DNA of 20,629 nucleotides from Verrucomicrobia bacterium UBA3750. GTDB taxonomy: Bacteria; Verrucomicrobiota; Kiritimatiellia; RFP12; UBA1067. Positions 6,207 through 14,977 of this stretch are shown here, piece after piece (within the stretch, counting starts at the first letter, position 1; each line of letters starts with the position of its first letter). The translations under genes and the position numbers were made by a program. Under the pieces are notes generated by a model. That model searched no databases and was not told where the DNA came from. It saw only the letters and a list, made by a program, of their open reading frames with translations. The DNA lies in assembly GCA_002371755.1 (NCBI GenBank), contig DFGM01000066.1, forward strand, positions 1-20,629, given 5' to 3'.

Positions 6207-7281
6207 ACACGTAAAAGTTGACTACTCGCCCAGGCAGAAGCTTTCTTAGCGCGTAGACTTCGGAAAGCTTCGTGGAATTGTCGGCAAAGACGAGAACGGT
6301 ATCGGTGAGGTCTCCTTCCTTGCCGAGGTCTGCGAAAGAGGCGTTTTCGACAATGACGAGTTTCGGATCCAGTGCGTCAGTCGCGCTCCAATCCTCCTTC
6401 ACAATCGTAAGGGCCGGTTTCTCCCCTTCTCCTTTCAGGCGGACTTCGTAGGGTTGGGTAAGCCTTTCAGTGCGGTCGCGCCATTTCTCGAGCGGCAGGA
6501 ACGAGCGGTAGAAGAGCTGGCCGGGGCGGAAACCGTCAACCTTCACGGACGGCGAATCGATGACGGCGAGCGCGGCGGCTATCTGCTTCGCTTCTCCTAC
6601 GGTGAGGTCGGCAGAGAAGTCTACATCGACGGCTATGGTTCCAGAGGCGGCTTTCTCCTTTAGCGACTTGAGGGCATCTGCCATGTTTCCGCTCTTGAAC
6701 GCGAGCTCGACCTTTTCCGGGGCCGCGCCCCCCTTCCACCTCACGGTCAGCGTGCGCTTCTCTCCTTCCGGAATGACGGCGGCAGGGATGAACCTGCCGT
6801 ATGTGTCGGACTGGCCCAAAGCATCGTCGAACTGGAAGAGCGATTGCGGACAATCATAGAGCGCGAATATGGCCTGGGGCATGTTGGTGTGGGCATCTGG
6901 AACGCCATCCGCACCGCACTTGCCGCCTGTATAGACGATAGGCGCCTTGCGTTCGTTGCGGGTGTCGGAGATTAGAGACCAGACGTCCGGGACGATTTCC
7001 ACCTCCACGCCGATGGGCCAGAACTTCGCTTTCGAGCAGTCGGTAGGCTCGCCCATGGGGAAGCCGGCTTTTGCAAAAGCTTCGGCAAGCTCTTTCACCG
7101 TGCACGACGATACGAAGAGAGACTCGTAATCATGGTCGGAATCGGGTCCTGCGACGAGGAACTCCACAGGCGCAGTGCGTCCAGGATCTTTCGACACCAC
7201 TTCGAAAGAAACGCTGTGGGCCTTTGGGTCCACCGAGACGGCCGCGGCAAGAAGCGGCGCGAGAAAAGACGCCGCTATCAC
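6196..7281 (-). CDS. Secreted protein of unknown function with YdjY-like N-terminal region
   Basis: The 361-residue product starts with a short hydrophobic segment (IAASFLAPLLAAAVSV), probably a signal peptide, although the n-region lacks positive charge. Residues about 20-200 recall the YdjY domain: PVEFLVAGPDSDHDYESLF, a VKELAEAFAKAGFP helix, IVYTGG, and TNMPQAIFALYDCPQSL. The remainder (about 200-361) has no family I can name. It contains a GQLFYRSFLPLEKWRDR segment and ends in VVNFYVYGE without an anchor or sorting signal. A longer frame opens at 7353 but would overlap the aminotransferase by 76 bp. GTG at 7281 is chosen because it overlaps that gene's stop as GTGA and has AAAGG 9 nt upstream. 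Its last 11 bp overlap rarA. The domain name is from memory of the family and needs a profile search. Confidence 0.75.
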   Translation of the reverse strand: MIAASFLAPLLAAAVSVDPKAHSVSFEVVSKDPGRTAPVEFLVAGPDSDHDYESLFVSSCTVKELAEAFAKAGFPMGEPTDCSKAKFWPIGVEVEIVPDVWSLISDTRNERKAPIVYTGGKCGADGVPDAHTNMPQAIFALYDCPQSLFQFDDALGQSDTYGRFIPAAVIPEGEKRTLTVRWKGGAAPEKVELAFKSGNMADALKSLKEKAASGTIAVDVDFSADLTVGEAKQIAAALAVIDSPSVKVDGFRPGQLFYRSFLPLEKWRDRTERLTQPYEVRLKGEGEKPALTIVKEDWSATDALDPKLVIVENASFADLGKEGDLTDTVLVFADNSTKLSEVYALRKLLPGRVVNFYVYGE

Positions 7282-8483
7282 TTTGCGAAACCTTTCATTG
7301 CGCGTTTGAAGCCTTCGGCGGAACGCGCGATTATCGCTTCGTCCACGCTGCACGAGAGCCTCACATACCCGCCGAAGCCAAAGCCTTTGCCCGGCACAAC
7401 GAGAATGCGTTCTTTCAAAAGCGCGTCCACGAAAACGGTATCATCCTCGACGGGAGACTTCGCGAAGAAATAGAACGCGCCCTTGGGCATTTCAAACTCG
7501 ATGCCTGCCTCGGAAAGAACTTTGGCCATGAGCTTCCTGCGGCGATTGTAGATATCCAGATCCACCGTCTCGTCGCACAATGCGGCCGCGAGACGTTGGC
7601 CAATGACAGGCGCGTTCACATAGCCGAGAGTCCTGTTCGTCATAGTGATGGCGGCGACGAGGGAAGCGACATCCGGCATGGCGGGGTTTGCGAGGAAGTA
7701 CCCTACGCGCTCGCCGGCGAGAGAGAGAGTCTTCGAGAACGAGCCCAAGACGCACGCCCACTTTGAGACGGGCAGCATGGGCGGCACTTTGGCACCGTCA
7801 TAGGCAAAGGCGCGGTAGGGCTCGTCGGAGAGGATGAAGAGCGGGCGTAGATTCTTCTGCGCCCTTCTCTCGTTCTCTGCGTCGACCAAGGCTGCAATCT
7901 TGGCGATAGTCTCCTTTGAGTAGATGGCGCCGGTAGGATTGTTCGGGGAGTTGATTATGATGGCGCGGGTGCGATCCGTAATCGCGCTTTCGATTCCCGA
8001 CACGTCGGGTTCGAAGGTGGGCGGAATTGACGGGACGCTCTTCAAGATGCCGCCGAAGTGGCCGCAATATGCGCCATATTCCACAAAGTAGGGAGCCGGC
8101 GTAAGCACCTCGTCGCCCTTCTCGACGACAGCGCGGAAGAACGACACGAGTGCGCCTGCCGCGCCTACCGTCATAATGACGCAGGAGGCCGGCACATCCA
8201 TCTCCTGCTGCGCCGAGAGATATTTCGCCATCGCTTCGCGCACTGCGGGGATGCCGGCGTTCGGGCAGTAGCCGAGGCCGAGGGGCTTTACCGCAGCATC
8301 GGCAAGGCGCACGAGTTCGGAGCGAGTCCTCTCAGGCGGCGGTACATCCGGGTTGCCGAGAGAGAAGTCGCACACCGCGTCCTCCCCATACTGTTTCTTC
8401 AGCTCAAGGCCCTTTTCGAACATTCGCCTTATCCAGCTGGAAGAGGACATCGAGCCTGCTATTTGATCTGTTACCAGTTGCAT
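7278..8483 (-). CDS. Class I/II PLP-dependent aminotransferase
   Basis: This is a fold-type I aminotransferase of the AspC/AlaT-like superfamily, 401 residues. Visible landmarks are the SLGNPD segment (41-46), PYFVEY (131-136), the cofactor-binding NSPNNPTG (178-185) and SDEPYRAF (219-226). The Schiff-base lysine is Lys251 in SFSKTLSLAGERVGY, and the C-terminal YVRLSCS supplies the carboxylate-binding Arg. The family takes part in amino-acid synthesis or breakdown; the donor and acceptor cannot be read from sequence. AAAGGAG lies 9 nt upstream of the ATG, and lepA ends 6 bp before it. Its stop overlaps the next gene's GTG start. Aspartate or alanine aminotransferase activity is the likeliest guess. 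Confidence 0.9.
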   Translation of the reverse strand: MQLVTDQIAGSMSSSSWIRRMFEKGLELKKQYGEDAVCDFSLGNPDVPPPERTRSELVRLADAAVKPLGLGYCPNAGIPAVREAMAKYLSAQQEMDVPASCVIMTVGAAGALVSFFRAVVEKGDEVLTPAPYFVEYGAYCGHFGGILKSVPSIPPTFEPDVSGIESAITDRTRAIIINSPNNPTGAIYSKETIAKIAALVDAENERRAQKNLRPLFILSDEPYRAFAYDGAKVPPMLPVSKWACVLGSFSKTLSLAGERVGYFLANPAMPDVASLVAAITMTNRTLGYVNAPVIGQRLAAALCDETVDLDIYNRRRKLMAKVLSEAGIEFEMPKGAFYFFAKSPVEDDTVFVDALLKERILVVPGKGFGFGGYVRLSCSVDEAIIARSAEGFKRAMKGFAK

Positions 8484-8489
8484 TTCCTT

Positions 8490-10298
8490 TTACTCCTTTA
8501 TTGTCCCTTTGAGCACCGCGATGAACGCGGATTGCGGCACGTTCACATGGCCGAACTCCTTCATTCTGGCCTTGCCGCGTTTCTGTTTTTCAAGCACTTT
8601 CATCTTGCGCGTCACGTCGCCGCCATAGAGTTTGGCAAGCACGTCCTTGCGGAACGGGCGGATGTCCTCGCGAGCGATAATCTCCTTGCCGATGGCGGCT
8701 TGCACGGGTATTTTGAACTGATGGGGCGGGATAGTGTCGGCGAGAGCCTTGCACATCTGGAGCCCCCGGGCGCGAGCCTTGTCGCGATGCACCATCGTCG
8801 CAAACGCATCCACCGTCTCGCCGTTGAGGAGAATATCCATCTTCACTATGTCCGAGACCTGATAGCCGGCAGGCTCGTAGTCCATGGAAGCATAGCCGTG
8901 GGAGACGGACTTCAGCGTATCGTGGAAGTCGATGAGGATTTCGTTCAACGGGAGCATGCAGTGGAGCATCACTCTTTTTGCGTCGATAGTCTCCGTGCCT
9001 TCCACCACGCCGCGTCTATCCATGACGATACGCATGATGTCGCCAATGGAGGCGGAAGGCGTGATGATGCGCGCCTTCAATATCGGCTCCGAGATAGTAT
9101 CGAGGGCGGAAGGATCGGGCATCTGCAAGGGGTTGTCCAGGTCCTTTTCCGTGCCATCCTTCATCTTTAGCTTGTATACGACGCCCGGACTCGTGGAGAT
9201 GATGTCGAGAGCGAACTCTCTCCTCAAACGCTCCTGCACGATTTCCATATGGAGAAGCCCCAAGAACCCGCAGCGGAAACCGAATCCGAGGGCGAGGGAA
9301 GACTCATGGTGGAAGGTGAATGCGGAATCGTTGAGATGCAGCTTTTCAAGGCCCTGCTCTACCTTCGGGAACTCGTCGGTGGACATCGGATAGACGCCGC
9401 AAAAGACGGTGGGGTGGATGTCGTGGAAACCGGGCAGCGGCTCCGTGGCACCCATCTTCGCGGTGGTGACGGTATCGCCAATCTTAATCTCGCTCGGGTC
9501 TTTCACGGTGCCCACGAGATAGCCCACCTGTCCTGCCTTGAGGGAATCGACAGGTTTCTTGTCTGGCGAGAAGATGCCGGTTTCATGGATTGTTGTAGAA
9601 ACCCCACTGCCCATGAAAACGACGCTTTGCCCGGCCTTTATTGAGCCGTCCACAATGCGCACATAGGTGATGACGCCGCGGAACTCGTCGAACACAGAAT
9701 CGAAGACGAGCGCGCGCAATGGAGCATCCTCGCCTGCGGTTTCGGGCGGAGGGATGCGCTTGACAATCGCCTCGAGAACGTCCGGGCAGCCCATGCCGGT
9801 CTTTGCAGAGACGAGCAACGGGTCGTCCATCGGGATTGCGAGGATATCTTCTATCTCGCGGCTCGTCTCGTTCACATCGGCGCCGGGGAGGTCCACTTTG
9901 TTGAGGACTGGCACGATTTCGAGGTGGGCATCCTGCGCGAAGTAGGTGTTGGCGACAGTCTGCGCCTCCACGCCCTGGGCGGCATCGACGACGAGCAGTG
10001 CGCCTTCGCACGCGCCCATCGAGCGCGAAACTTCGTATGCGAAGTCCACGTGGCCTGGCGTATCGAGGAGGTTGAAGAGATAGGTCTTGCCATCCTTGGC
10101 CTTGTATTCCATGGAGACCGGGTGGCTCTTGATGGTAATGCCACGCTCGCGCTCCAAGTCCATCGCGTCAAGGGTCTGCTCCTTGAGTTCTCGGCGCGAA
10201 ATGGCATTGGTCAGCTCGAGAATACGGTCTGAAAGCGTGGTCTTGCCATGGTCTACATGGGCGATGATGCAGAAGTTTCTTATGTTGTCCAGTGTCAT
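8490..10298 (-). CDS. lepA: Elongation factor 4 (ribosome back-translocase GTPase LepA)
   Basis: LepA/EF4 is a ribosome-bound translational GTPase with an EF-G-like build and its own C-terminal domain. The GTPase motifs are intact: AHVDHGKTT (13-21), RGITIK (52-57) with the switch I Thr, DTPGH (79-83) and NKVD (133-136). The EF4-specific C-terminal tail is recognisable in KQKRGKARMKEFGHVNVPQSAF. The length of 602 residues is standard. It begins 8 bp after the malic enzyme stop and ends 6 bp before the aminotransferase. No clear Shine-Dalgarno precedes the ATG, so translation may depend on coupling to the upstream gene. Core housekeeping gene, no anomalies. Confidence 0.97.
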   Translation of the reverse strand: MTLDNIRNFCIIAHVDHGKTTLSDRILELTNAISRRELKEQTLDAMDLERERGITIKSHPVSMEYKAKDGKTYLFNLLDTPGHVDFAYEVSRSMGACEGALLVVDAAQGVEAQTVANTYFAQDAHLEIVPVLNKVDLPGADVNETSREIEDILAIPMDDPLLVSAKTGMGCPDVLEAIVKRIPPPETAGEDAPLRALVFDSVFDEFRGVITYVRIVDGSIKAGQSVVFMGSGVSTTIHETGIFSPDKKPVDSLKAGQVGYLVGTVKDPSEIKIGDTVTTAKMGATEPLPGFHDIHPTVFCGVYPMSTDEFPKVEQGLEKLHLNDSAFTFHHESSLALGFGFRCGFLGLLHMEIVQERLRREFALDIISTSPGVVYKLKMKDGTEKDLDNPLQMPDPSALDTISEPILKARIITPSASIGDIMRIVMDRRGVVEGTETIDAKRVMLHCMLPLNEILIDFHDTLKSVSHGYASMDYEPAGYQVSDIVKMDILLNGETVDAFATMVHRDKARARGLQMCKALADTIPPHQFKIPVQAAIGKEIIAREDIRPFRKDVLAKLYGGDVTRKMKVLEKQKRGKARMKEFGHVNVPQSAFIAVLKGTIKE

Positions 10299-10306
10299 CG
10301 GTTGCG

Positions 10307-11551
10307 TTAGATTCTTGCAACGCCCGAGGCGCGTGCCGCTTGAGCGACAGCCTGGGGGATACGTTCCTTGAGACGGCGGTCGAAAGGCTTGGGGATGATG
10401 TAGTTCCTGCCGAACACGAGATTTTCGCCCGGATAGAGAGCGGCCACATCTTCCGGGACGCTTTCGCGTGCGAGCATGGCAAGCGCGTTGGCCGCCGCCA
10501 CTTTCATCGCGGTGTTTATCGTAGTCGCCCGCACATCGAGTGCGCCGCGGAAGAGATACGGGAAGCCAAGGACGTTGTTTATCTGGTTAGGATAGTCGCT
10601 CCGGCCCGTCACCATCACATAGGGCTTGTCCTTCATAGCCTCGGCGACCGCCTCGGGCGTGATTTCGGGGTCGGGGTTTGCCATTGCGAAGATGGCCGGG
10701 AACTCCGCCATGGCAAGGACGTCCTCGCCGGAGATTACATTGGCCGCGCTCACCCCGATGAAGATGTCGGCGCCGGTCATCGCCTCGCGCCGCGTCATCG
10801 TCGGGGCGACATCGCGCGCGTGGACGGAGTTCTGGCGGGAGAGGTCGGTGCGGGAAGATGCGAGCACGCCTTTTATATCAAACATCGTCAAGTCCTTCAC
10901 ACCTGCCGCCTTGAGCATGTCGGCAATGCGCGTGCCTGCCGCACCCGCACCATTGATGACGACCTTAAGATCGCCAAGGGCCTTGCCTTTGAGAAACGCG
11001 AAGTTCATGACGCCAGCTGTCGCGATTACCGCCGTCCCCCACTGGTCGTCGTGGAAGACGGGAATATCGAGCTCTGCATCGAGCCTGTCTTCGATTTCAA
11101 AGCAGGCGGGCGAGGCTATGTCTTCGAGGTTGATGCCGCCATACATGGGCGCTATGGCTTTCACGGCCGCAATCACGCGCTCTGGGTCGGTAGGGCCTGT
11201 ATCCTTGCCGTCCATCCTGCAGGCTCCAAGCGGGACGGGCCACGCGTCGATTCCGGCGAACGCCTTGAAGAGCACCGCCTTGCCTTCCATTACGGGAATG
11301 GAGGCTTTCGCGCCAAGGTCGCCGAGACCGAGAATGGCAGTGCCGTCTGAAACCACGGCCACGGTATTGCGTTTCGCGGTAAGCTCGTAGGCGGCAGAGG
11401 GGTTGGCCGCGATTTCCTTCACGGGGAGTGCCACGCCGGGCGTGTAGGCAAGCGTCAAGTCGCGCTGGTTTTCCAACGGACGCGGCAGCTGCAGCGCCAC
11501 CTTTCCGCCATGATGGTAGGCGAAAACTTCTTCTTTGGTATATGAACTCAT
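10307..11551 (-). CDS. NAD(P)-dependent malic enzyme, short form
   Basis: This enzyme decarboxylates malate to pyruvate and CO2 with NAD or NADP. It shows AYTPGVA (about 35-41), GLGDLGAKASIPVMEGK, GGINLEDIASPACFEIE, the metal-binding FHDDQ (166-170) and the dinucleotide-binding NGAGAAG (200-206). At 414 residues it lacks the phosphotransacetylase domain of MaeB-type enzymes. The metal loop reads HDDQWGTA, while nearly all bacterial relatives I recall read HDDQHGTA. A longer frame opens at 11635, but the ATG at 11551 is chosen because it overlaps the preceding glycosyltransferase stop as ATGA and begins at the family N terminus (MSSYTKEEVFAYH). Cofactor preference cannot be told by eye. Confidence 0.92.
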   Translation of the reverse strand: MSSYTKEEVFAYHHGGKVALQLPRPLENQRDLTLAYTPGVALPVKEIAANPSAAYELTAKRNTVAVVSDGTAILGLGDLGAKASIPVMEGKAVLFKAFAGIDAWPVPLGACRMDGKDTGPTDPERVIAAVKAIAPMYGGINLEDIASPACFEIEDRLDAELDIPVFHDDQWGTAVIATAGVMNFAFLKGKALGDLKVVINGAGAAGTRIADMLKAAGVKDLTMFDIKGVLASSRTDLSRQNSVHARDVAPTMTRREAMTGADIFIGVSAANVISGEDVLAMAEFPAIFAMANPDPEITPEAVAEAMKDKPYVMVTGRSDYPNQINNVLGFPYLFRGALDVRATTINTAMKVAAANALAMLARESVPEDVAALYPGENLVFGRNYIIPKPFDRRLKERIPQAVAQAARASGVARI

Positions 11552-13449
11552 TCCTTTATCTCTTTCTCGCTGAAATTGAACAATGTCACCTTCACGCCGG
11601 TGGGCTTGAGCACCTGGAGCACCACCTTCAGCCATTCAGGACGCATCGCGCAGGCTATCACCACGGAATCGACGTTGAGCGCGTTGATAATCTCCGGCGA
11701 CTGGGATAGCGTGCCCATCACGCGTATGCCGCCTATGTATTGGCCGCGCATCAGAAAGTCGTCGTCTATTATCCCCACAATGATGCGGTCGTTGGCGGAA
11801 GTGTTGCGCACGAGCTCGCGGCGGAACGCCCTGTAGCGGAGCCCGGAGCCGTAGACGAGCACGCGGCTGACGTCCTTGCGGCCCTTGAGACGAGAGCAGT
11901 CTATCGCGTAGAAAACATCCCGGACGAGCCCTCGCGCGAGACGCACTAACGCGAGGCACACGGCGCTGGTCATAGCATAGGCGAGCGTCATCGCCTTGAG
12001 TTCCAGATGGTCTGCGCCCGGCACGTAGTAGATGGCGGCGGAGCCGAGAGCGGAACCGAACACGCACGCAAGCAGAAGCCGCACATAGTTGGAGGACATC
12101 GCCCTAGACCAGGCCGTCCTGTAGATGTTGAGCGCCATGAGACACACAAACACCGCCAGAACGCGCAAGGGGAGCGCGATACGAAGTTCCACGCGGCTCA
12201 TGCCAATCTTCAGCGCCCAGTTGCAGATGAAGAACACGCCAACGAGGGCGAGAACGTCGAAAACGACATAGAAAGGAATGGCAAGCTTTGCGATTGTCCG
12301 CCGGTGTTCGCGGTTGTTGTCGCGGGCGAACGCATTCAAAAGCCTGCCTGCGTCGAAAAGCTCGACCCGGGAAATATCTTTGAATATGACGATTGAAGCG
12401 ATGGATACGGCGATTATCCAGAGACCTGCGGCATTGGATTTGAGCACCACGCTCGAAAGTCCCACACCGACAAGGAAGAGCGCGAAGAGATAGAGAATCC
12501 ATGCGGCTTTGCGCTGGTTGAGTTTGACGGCCCTCAGGATGCGGTGGTGCAGATGGTCGGAATCGGCAGTCATCACTTTGCCGTTTACAGTCTCGGAGGC
12601 GTTTCTCTCCACGATCAAGTGGCGAAGGGAACGGCGCACGATGGCAAGAGACGTATCGAATATCGGCACACCCATGGCGAGAAGCGGCACGCCCACCGAG
12701 ACGAGGAACGAGCCTTGGGTCTGCACAGCGAGAGGAAGGACGGAAATCGTAAAGCCGATGAACATCGAGCCGCAATCGCCGAGGAACACGCTTGCTGGAT
12801 TGTAGTTGTAGCGGAGAAACGCGAGGAGCGAGCCTGCGAAAGCGAAGTGCACTATGGTGGCGCCTCCGTTGTTCACCATGAAGAGCGAGCCCGCCATTCC
12901 GAGCGTGGCGATAAGAGCGAGCCCGGATGCGAGGCCGTCAAGCCCGTCTATGAGATTGAACGCGTTTACGGCGCCGGCGACCCAAAAGACCGTGGCAAGG
13001 CAATCCACCGCGACAGGAATCGAGGGGAATACGCCCCTGAAGCCAAGCCCCGCCCAAAACCAGACGAGGAAAGCGACAGCGAGCTGCCCGACAAGCTTCC
13101 CGAGCGGAGGGAGGCTGAACTTGTCGTCCACAAACCCAAGCGCCGCTATGGCGATGCCAAGAACGAACACCTTCAAGCCCATGGACGGCGCCAGGCTCGA
13201 AGAAATCGTCGGCGTATTGCCCGTTATCGCCACATATCCTGCAAGTGAGAGCGCGACGCCTATGACTAGCGCGAGCCCGCCGCCGCGCGGTATCGGCTTT
13301 GTGTTGATGCGCCTGTTGCCGGGTTTGTCCACCATGCCGATTTTACGGTTCAACTCCCGCACAATCGGCGTCAGAATGAACGTAATGGCGAACGAAGCCG
13401 CGAATACGGATGCGTAAGGCGCTATCTTTTCGAACATGGTCGTAATCAT
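11548..13449 (-). CDS. WecA-like undecaprenyl-phosphate glycosylphosphotransferase fused to a FlaA1/CapD-like membrane and Rossmann region
   Basis: The first 340 or so residues are a polytopic MraY/WecA-family enzyme that moves a sugar phosphate from a UDP-sugar to undecaprenyl phosphate, starting O-antigen, enterobacterial common antigen or exopolysaccharide chains. Its motifs are FVDDK (106-110), NAFNLIDGLDGLASG (162-176), GDCGSM (224-229) and HLHHR (299-303). Residues about 390-515 add four more hydrophobic helices. Residues about 528-625 form a nucleotide-binding-like fold beginning RVLVYGSG, with GIIDDD and VDSVVIA. This second half matches the N-terminal part of FlaA1/CapD/WbpM-type polysaccharide proteins without their catalytic epimerase/dehydratase domain. 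The ATG overlaps the exosortase stop (ATGA), and its own stop overlaps the malic enzyme ATG. The fusion reads through with no frameshift. Confidence 0.88.
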   Translation of the reverse strand: MITTMFEKIAPYASVFAASFAITFILTPIVRELNRKIGMVDKPGNRRINTKPIPRGGGLALVIGVALSLAGYVAITGNTPTISSSLAPSMGLKVFVLGIAIAALGFVDDKFSLPPLGKLVGQLAVAFLVWFWAGLGFRGVFPSIPVAVDCLATVFWVAGAVNAFNLIDGLDGLASGLALIATLGMAGSLFMVNNGGATIVHFAFAGSLLAFLRYNYNPASVFLGDCGSMFIGFTISVLPLAVQTQGSFLVSVGVPLLAMGVPIFDTSLAIVRRSLRHLIVERNASETVNGKVMTADSDHLHHRILRAVKLNQRKAAWILYLFALFLVGVGLSSVVLKSNAAGLWIIAVSIASIVIFKDISRVELFDAGRLLNAFARDNNREHRRTIAKLAIPFYVVFDVLALVGVFFICNWALKIGMSRVELRIALPLRVLAVFVCLMALNIYRTAWSRAMSSNYVRLLLACVFGSALGSAAIYYVPGADHLELKAMTLAYAMTSAVCLALVRLARGLVRDVFYAIDCSRLKGRKDVSRVLVYGSGLRYRAFRRELVRNTSANDRIIVGIIDDDFLMRGQYIGGIRVMGTLSQSPEIINALNVDSVVIACAMRPEWLKVVLQVLKPTGVKVTLFNFSEKEIKE

Positions 13450-14939
13450 TTTGCGAAAGCCCCTTTCAGATTGCCAATGAAGTCGCGAAGCGAGTCATCG
13501 TCGGCGCGGGAAGAGTTTACCGTCACCATTACCCAGCGGTCTATGCGGTTGAGAATGGAACGATCCCAGATGTCTTTGAAGATTCTGCTGGTATGGGAAG
13601 CCGTGCTGTAGCCTTCCTGGTTGTAGAACGTGTAGCCGAAGCCTATCTTTGCGCCATGCGTCTCCACAGTAAGAAGCCGCCAGTCCCTGCCGGAGACGTT
13701 TATCGTGCGCGGCTCGGTCATGAGATAGCCCTGCGCCGGAAGGCACAGCTCGGGACGGTGTATCGAACTTTTGCTCGTGCCGCCTATGACGAGCGAAACC
13801 TGAAACCAGTCGCCGTTGGGGGCGGTATAGAGGCGCTTGTCTATGCGCGTATCTCCCGGAAGTATGGTAAGCTCCGCCTCGCTTATGTCCACGCGCTTGG
13901 AAGTGAAGCCTTCAATCTCTTCGAGCTGGACGTCGGGCGCTTCGGCGACAATCGTCTTTGGCGTCGCGGCCTGATAGAGCATCGCAGGAACGAGGAATGC
14001 AAGCGCAAGGACGGGTAGCGTGCAGGCGCGTGCGAATGAAAGCGGCCGCTCTTCGCGCGCTTCACCCTTCTCCTCGCTGTTCTTCGCATTGCGGAAGATT
14101 CGGCTCACGGCTTCCCCGGTGCCTATCATGAGCAATATCGCCACGATGAATATCACGTAGCCCGAGTAGTCGTGGTAGAACCCCGTCGCGAACTCCGTGC
14201 TCGCGTAATTGGCGACGAGGCATATGGAAAGGATGCGAAAGACGTTGCCGAGAATGGCAATCGGCACGGAGCAGGCGAAGAGAAGCCCCCTTCTCAGCCA
14301 TGTCGGCTGATTGAAATAGGCGTAGCCGGCAGTAAGCGCCATTAGTGCGAAGATAGACCTCAAGCCGCTGCATGGCTCTGCTATATCTATGGAGAACGAA
14401 CCATCCGCCGCGCCTATCATCGTGCCCTGGCGAATGACGTCCGCCCCGAACCCCTTCAGAACCGCATATGCCGTGGAAGAGGCGAATATGCGAAGGTGTA
14501 CCGTTACGACATCAAGGAAGGTGGCGAGCGGTATGCAGAATAGAAGGAACAGCAAGGGAAAGAGGAGCGCCTTGGCGGCGCTTCTGCCGAAAAACGTCCA
14601 GACGAGCGCAAGAAGCACGAAGACGAATGCGAAGATTTCCATTCGCACCTGCAAGCCCCGCACACCAAGAAAGCCCACCGCCACGGACGGCACGAGGATA
14701 AGAAGCCCGCCCCAGCCCGGAGCGGAAAGCGCGTTCCATATCTTCTTGCGCTCGCTCCATGCCACATAGATGGAAAAGAGCGGCACATACCAGCCGTAGC
14801 CCATATCCTCCTGGGGATTCGTGAATATCGAAGGCGCGTGATGCAGGAGCATCGCCTGAAAGCCCCAAAGGACGGCGATGAACGCCGCCCCAAGCATGGC
14901 CAGTCTTGCTGCTACTGTCTTATCTTTCTCCGCTGTCAT
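13446..14939 (-). CDS. Exosortase fused to EpsI-type domain
   Basis: Exosortases are inner-membrane cysteine transpeptidases that process PEP-CTERM-type sorting signals, usually in bacteria that also make exopolysaccharide. Residues 1-280 hold about eight hydrophobic helices and the catalytic triad: Cys190 in AEPCSGLRS, Arg235 in NVFRI and His256 in YHDYSGY. After a charged linker (283-300) and one more helix (about 305-322), residues 330-497 form an EpsI (DUF3485) domain with SSIHRPELCLPAQGY (391-405). Exosortase/EpsI fusions are known, for example in the XrtD type. I cannot place the subtype. It begins 38 bp after the VIT gene with a weak Shine-Dalgarno, and its stop overlaps the WecA-like gene as ATGA. 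No PEP-CTERM substrate is encoded in this window. Confidence 0.92.
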   Translation of the reverse strand: MTAEKDKTVAARLAMLGAAFIAVLWGFQAMLLHHAPSIFTNPQEDMGYGWYVPLFSIYVAWSERKKIWNALSAPGWGGLLILVPSVAVGFLGVRGLQVRMEIFAFVFVLLALVWTFFGRSAAKALLFPLLFLLFCIPLATFLDVVTVHLRIFASSTAYAVLKGFGADVIRQGTMIGAADGSFSIDIAEPCSGLRSIFALMALTAGYAYFNQPTWLRRGLLFACSVPIAILGNVFRILSICLVANYASTEFATGFYHDYSGYVIFIVAILLMIGTGEAVSRIFRNAKNSEEKGEAREERPLSFARACTLPVLALAFLVPAMLYQAATPKTIVAEAPDVQLEEIEGFTSKRVDISEAELTILPGDTRIDKRLYTAPNGDWFQVSLVIGGTSKSSIHRPELCLPAQGYLMTEPRTINVSGRDWRLLTVETHGAKIGFGYTFYNQEGYSTASHTSRIFKDIWDRSILNRIDRWVMVTVNSSRADDDSLRDFIGNLKGAFAK

Positions 14940-14977
14940 ATCAGTCTCTAGTCAGTTGCCAATGAGCCTTTCAAGTA

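Noticed and set aside
7282..7353. Extended, Arg-rich start for the YdjY-like protein
   Set aside because: It would overlap the aminotransferase by 76 bp and simply reads that gene in another frame; the GTGA overlap with a good Shine-Dalgarno is simpler.
8058..9170. 370-residue open frame on the plus strand
   Set aside because: It is antisense to the aminotransferase/lepA region, has no recognisable domain, and arises from high GC codon bias opposite real genes.
10292..11350. 352-residue plus-strand frame opposite the malic enzyme
   Set aside because: Shadow of the malic enzyme; its residues are those expected from reverse-strand reading of GC-rich codons.
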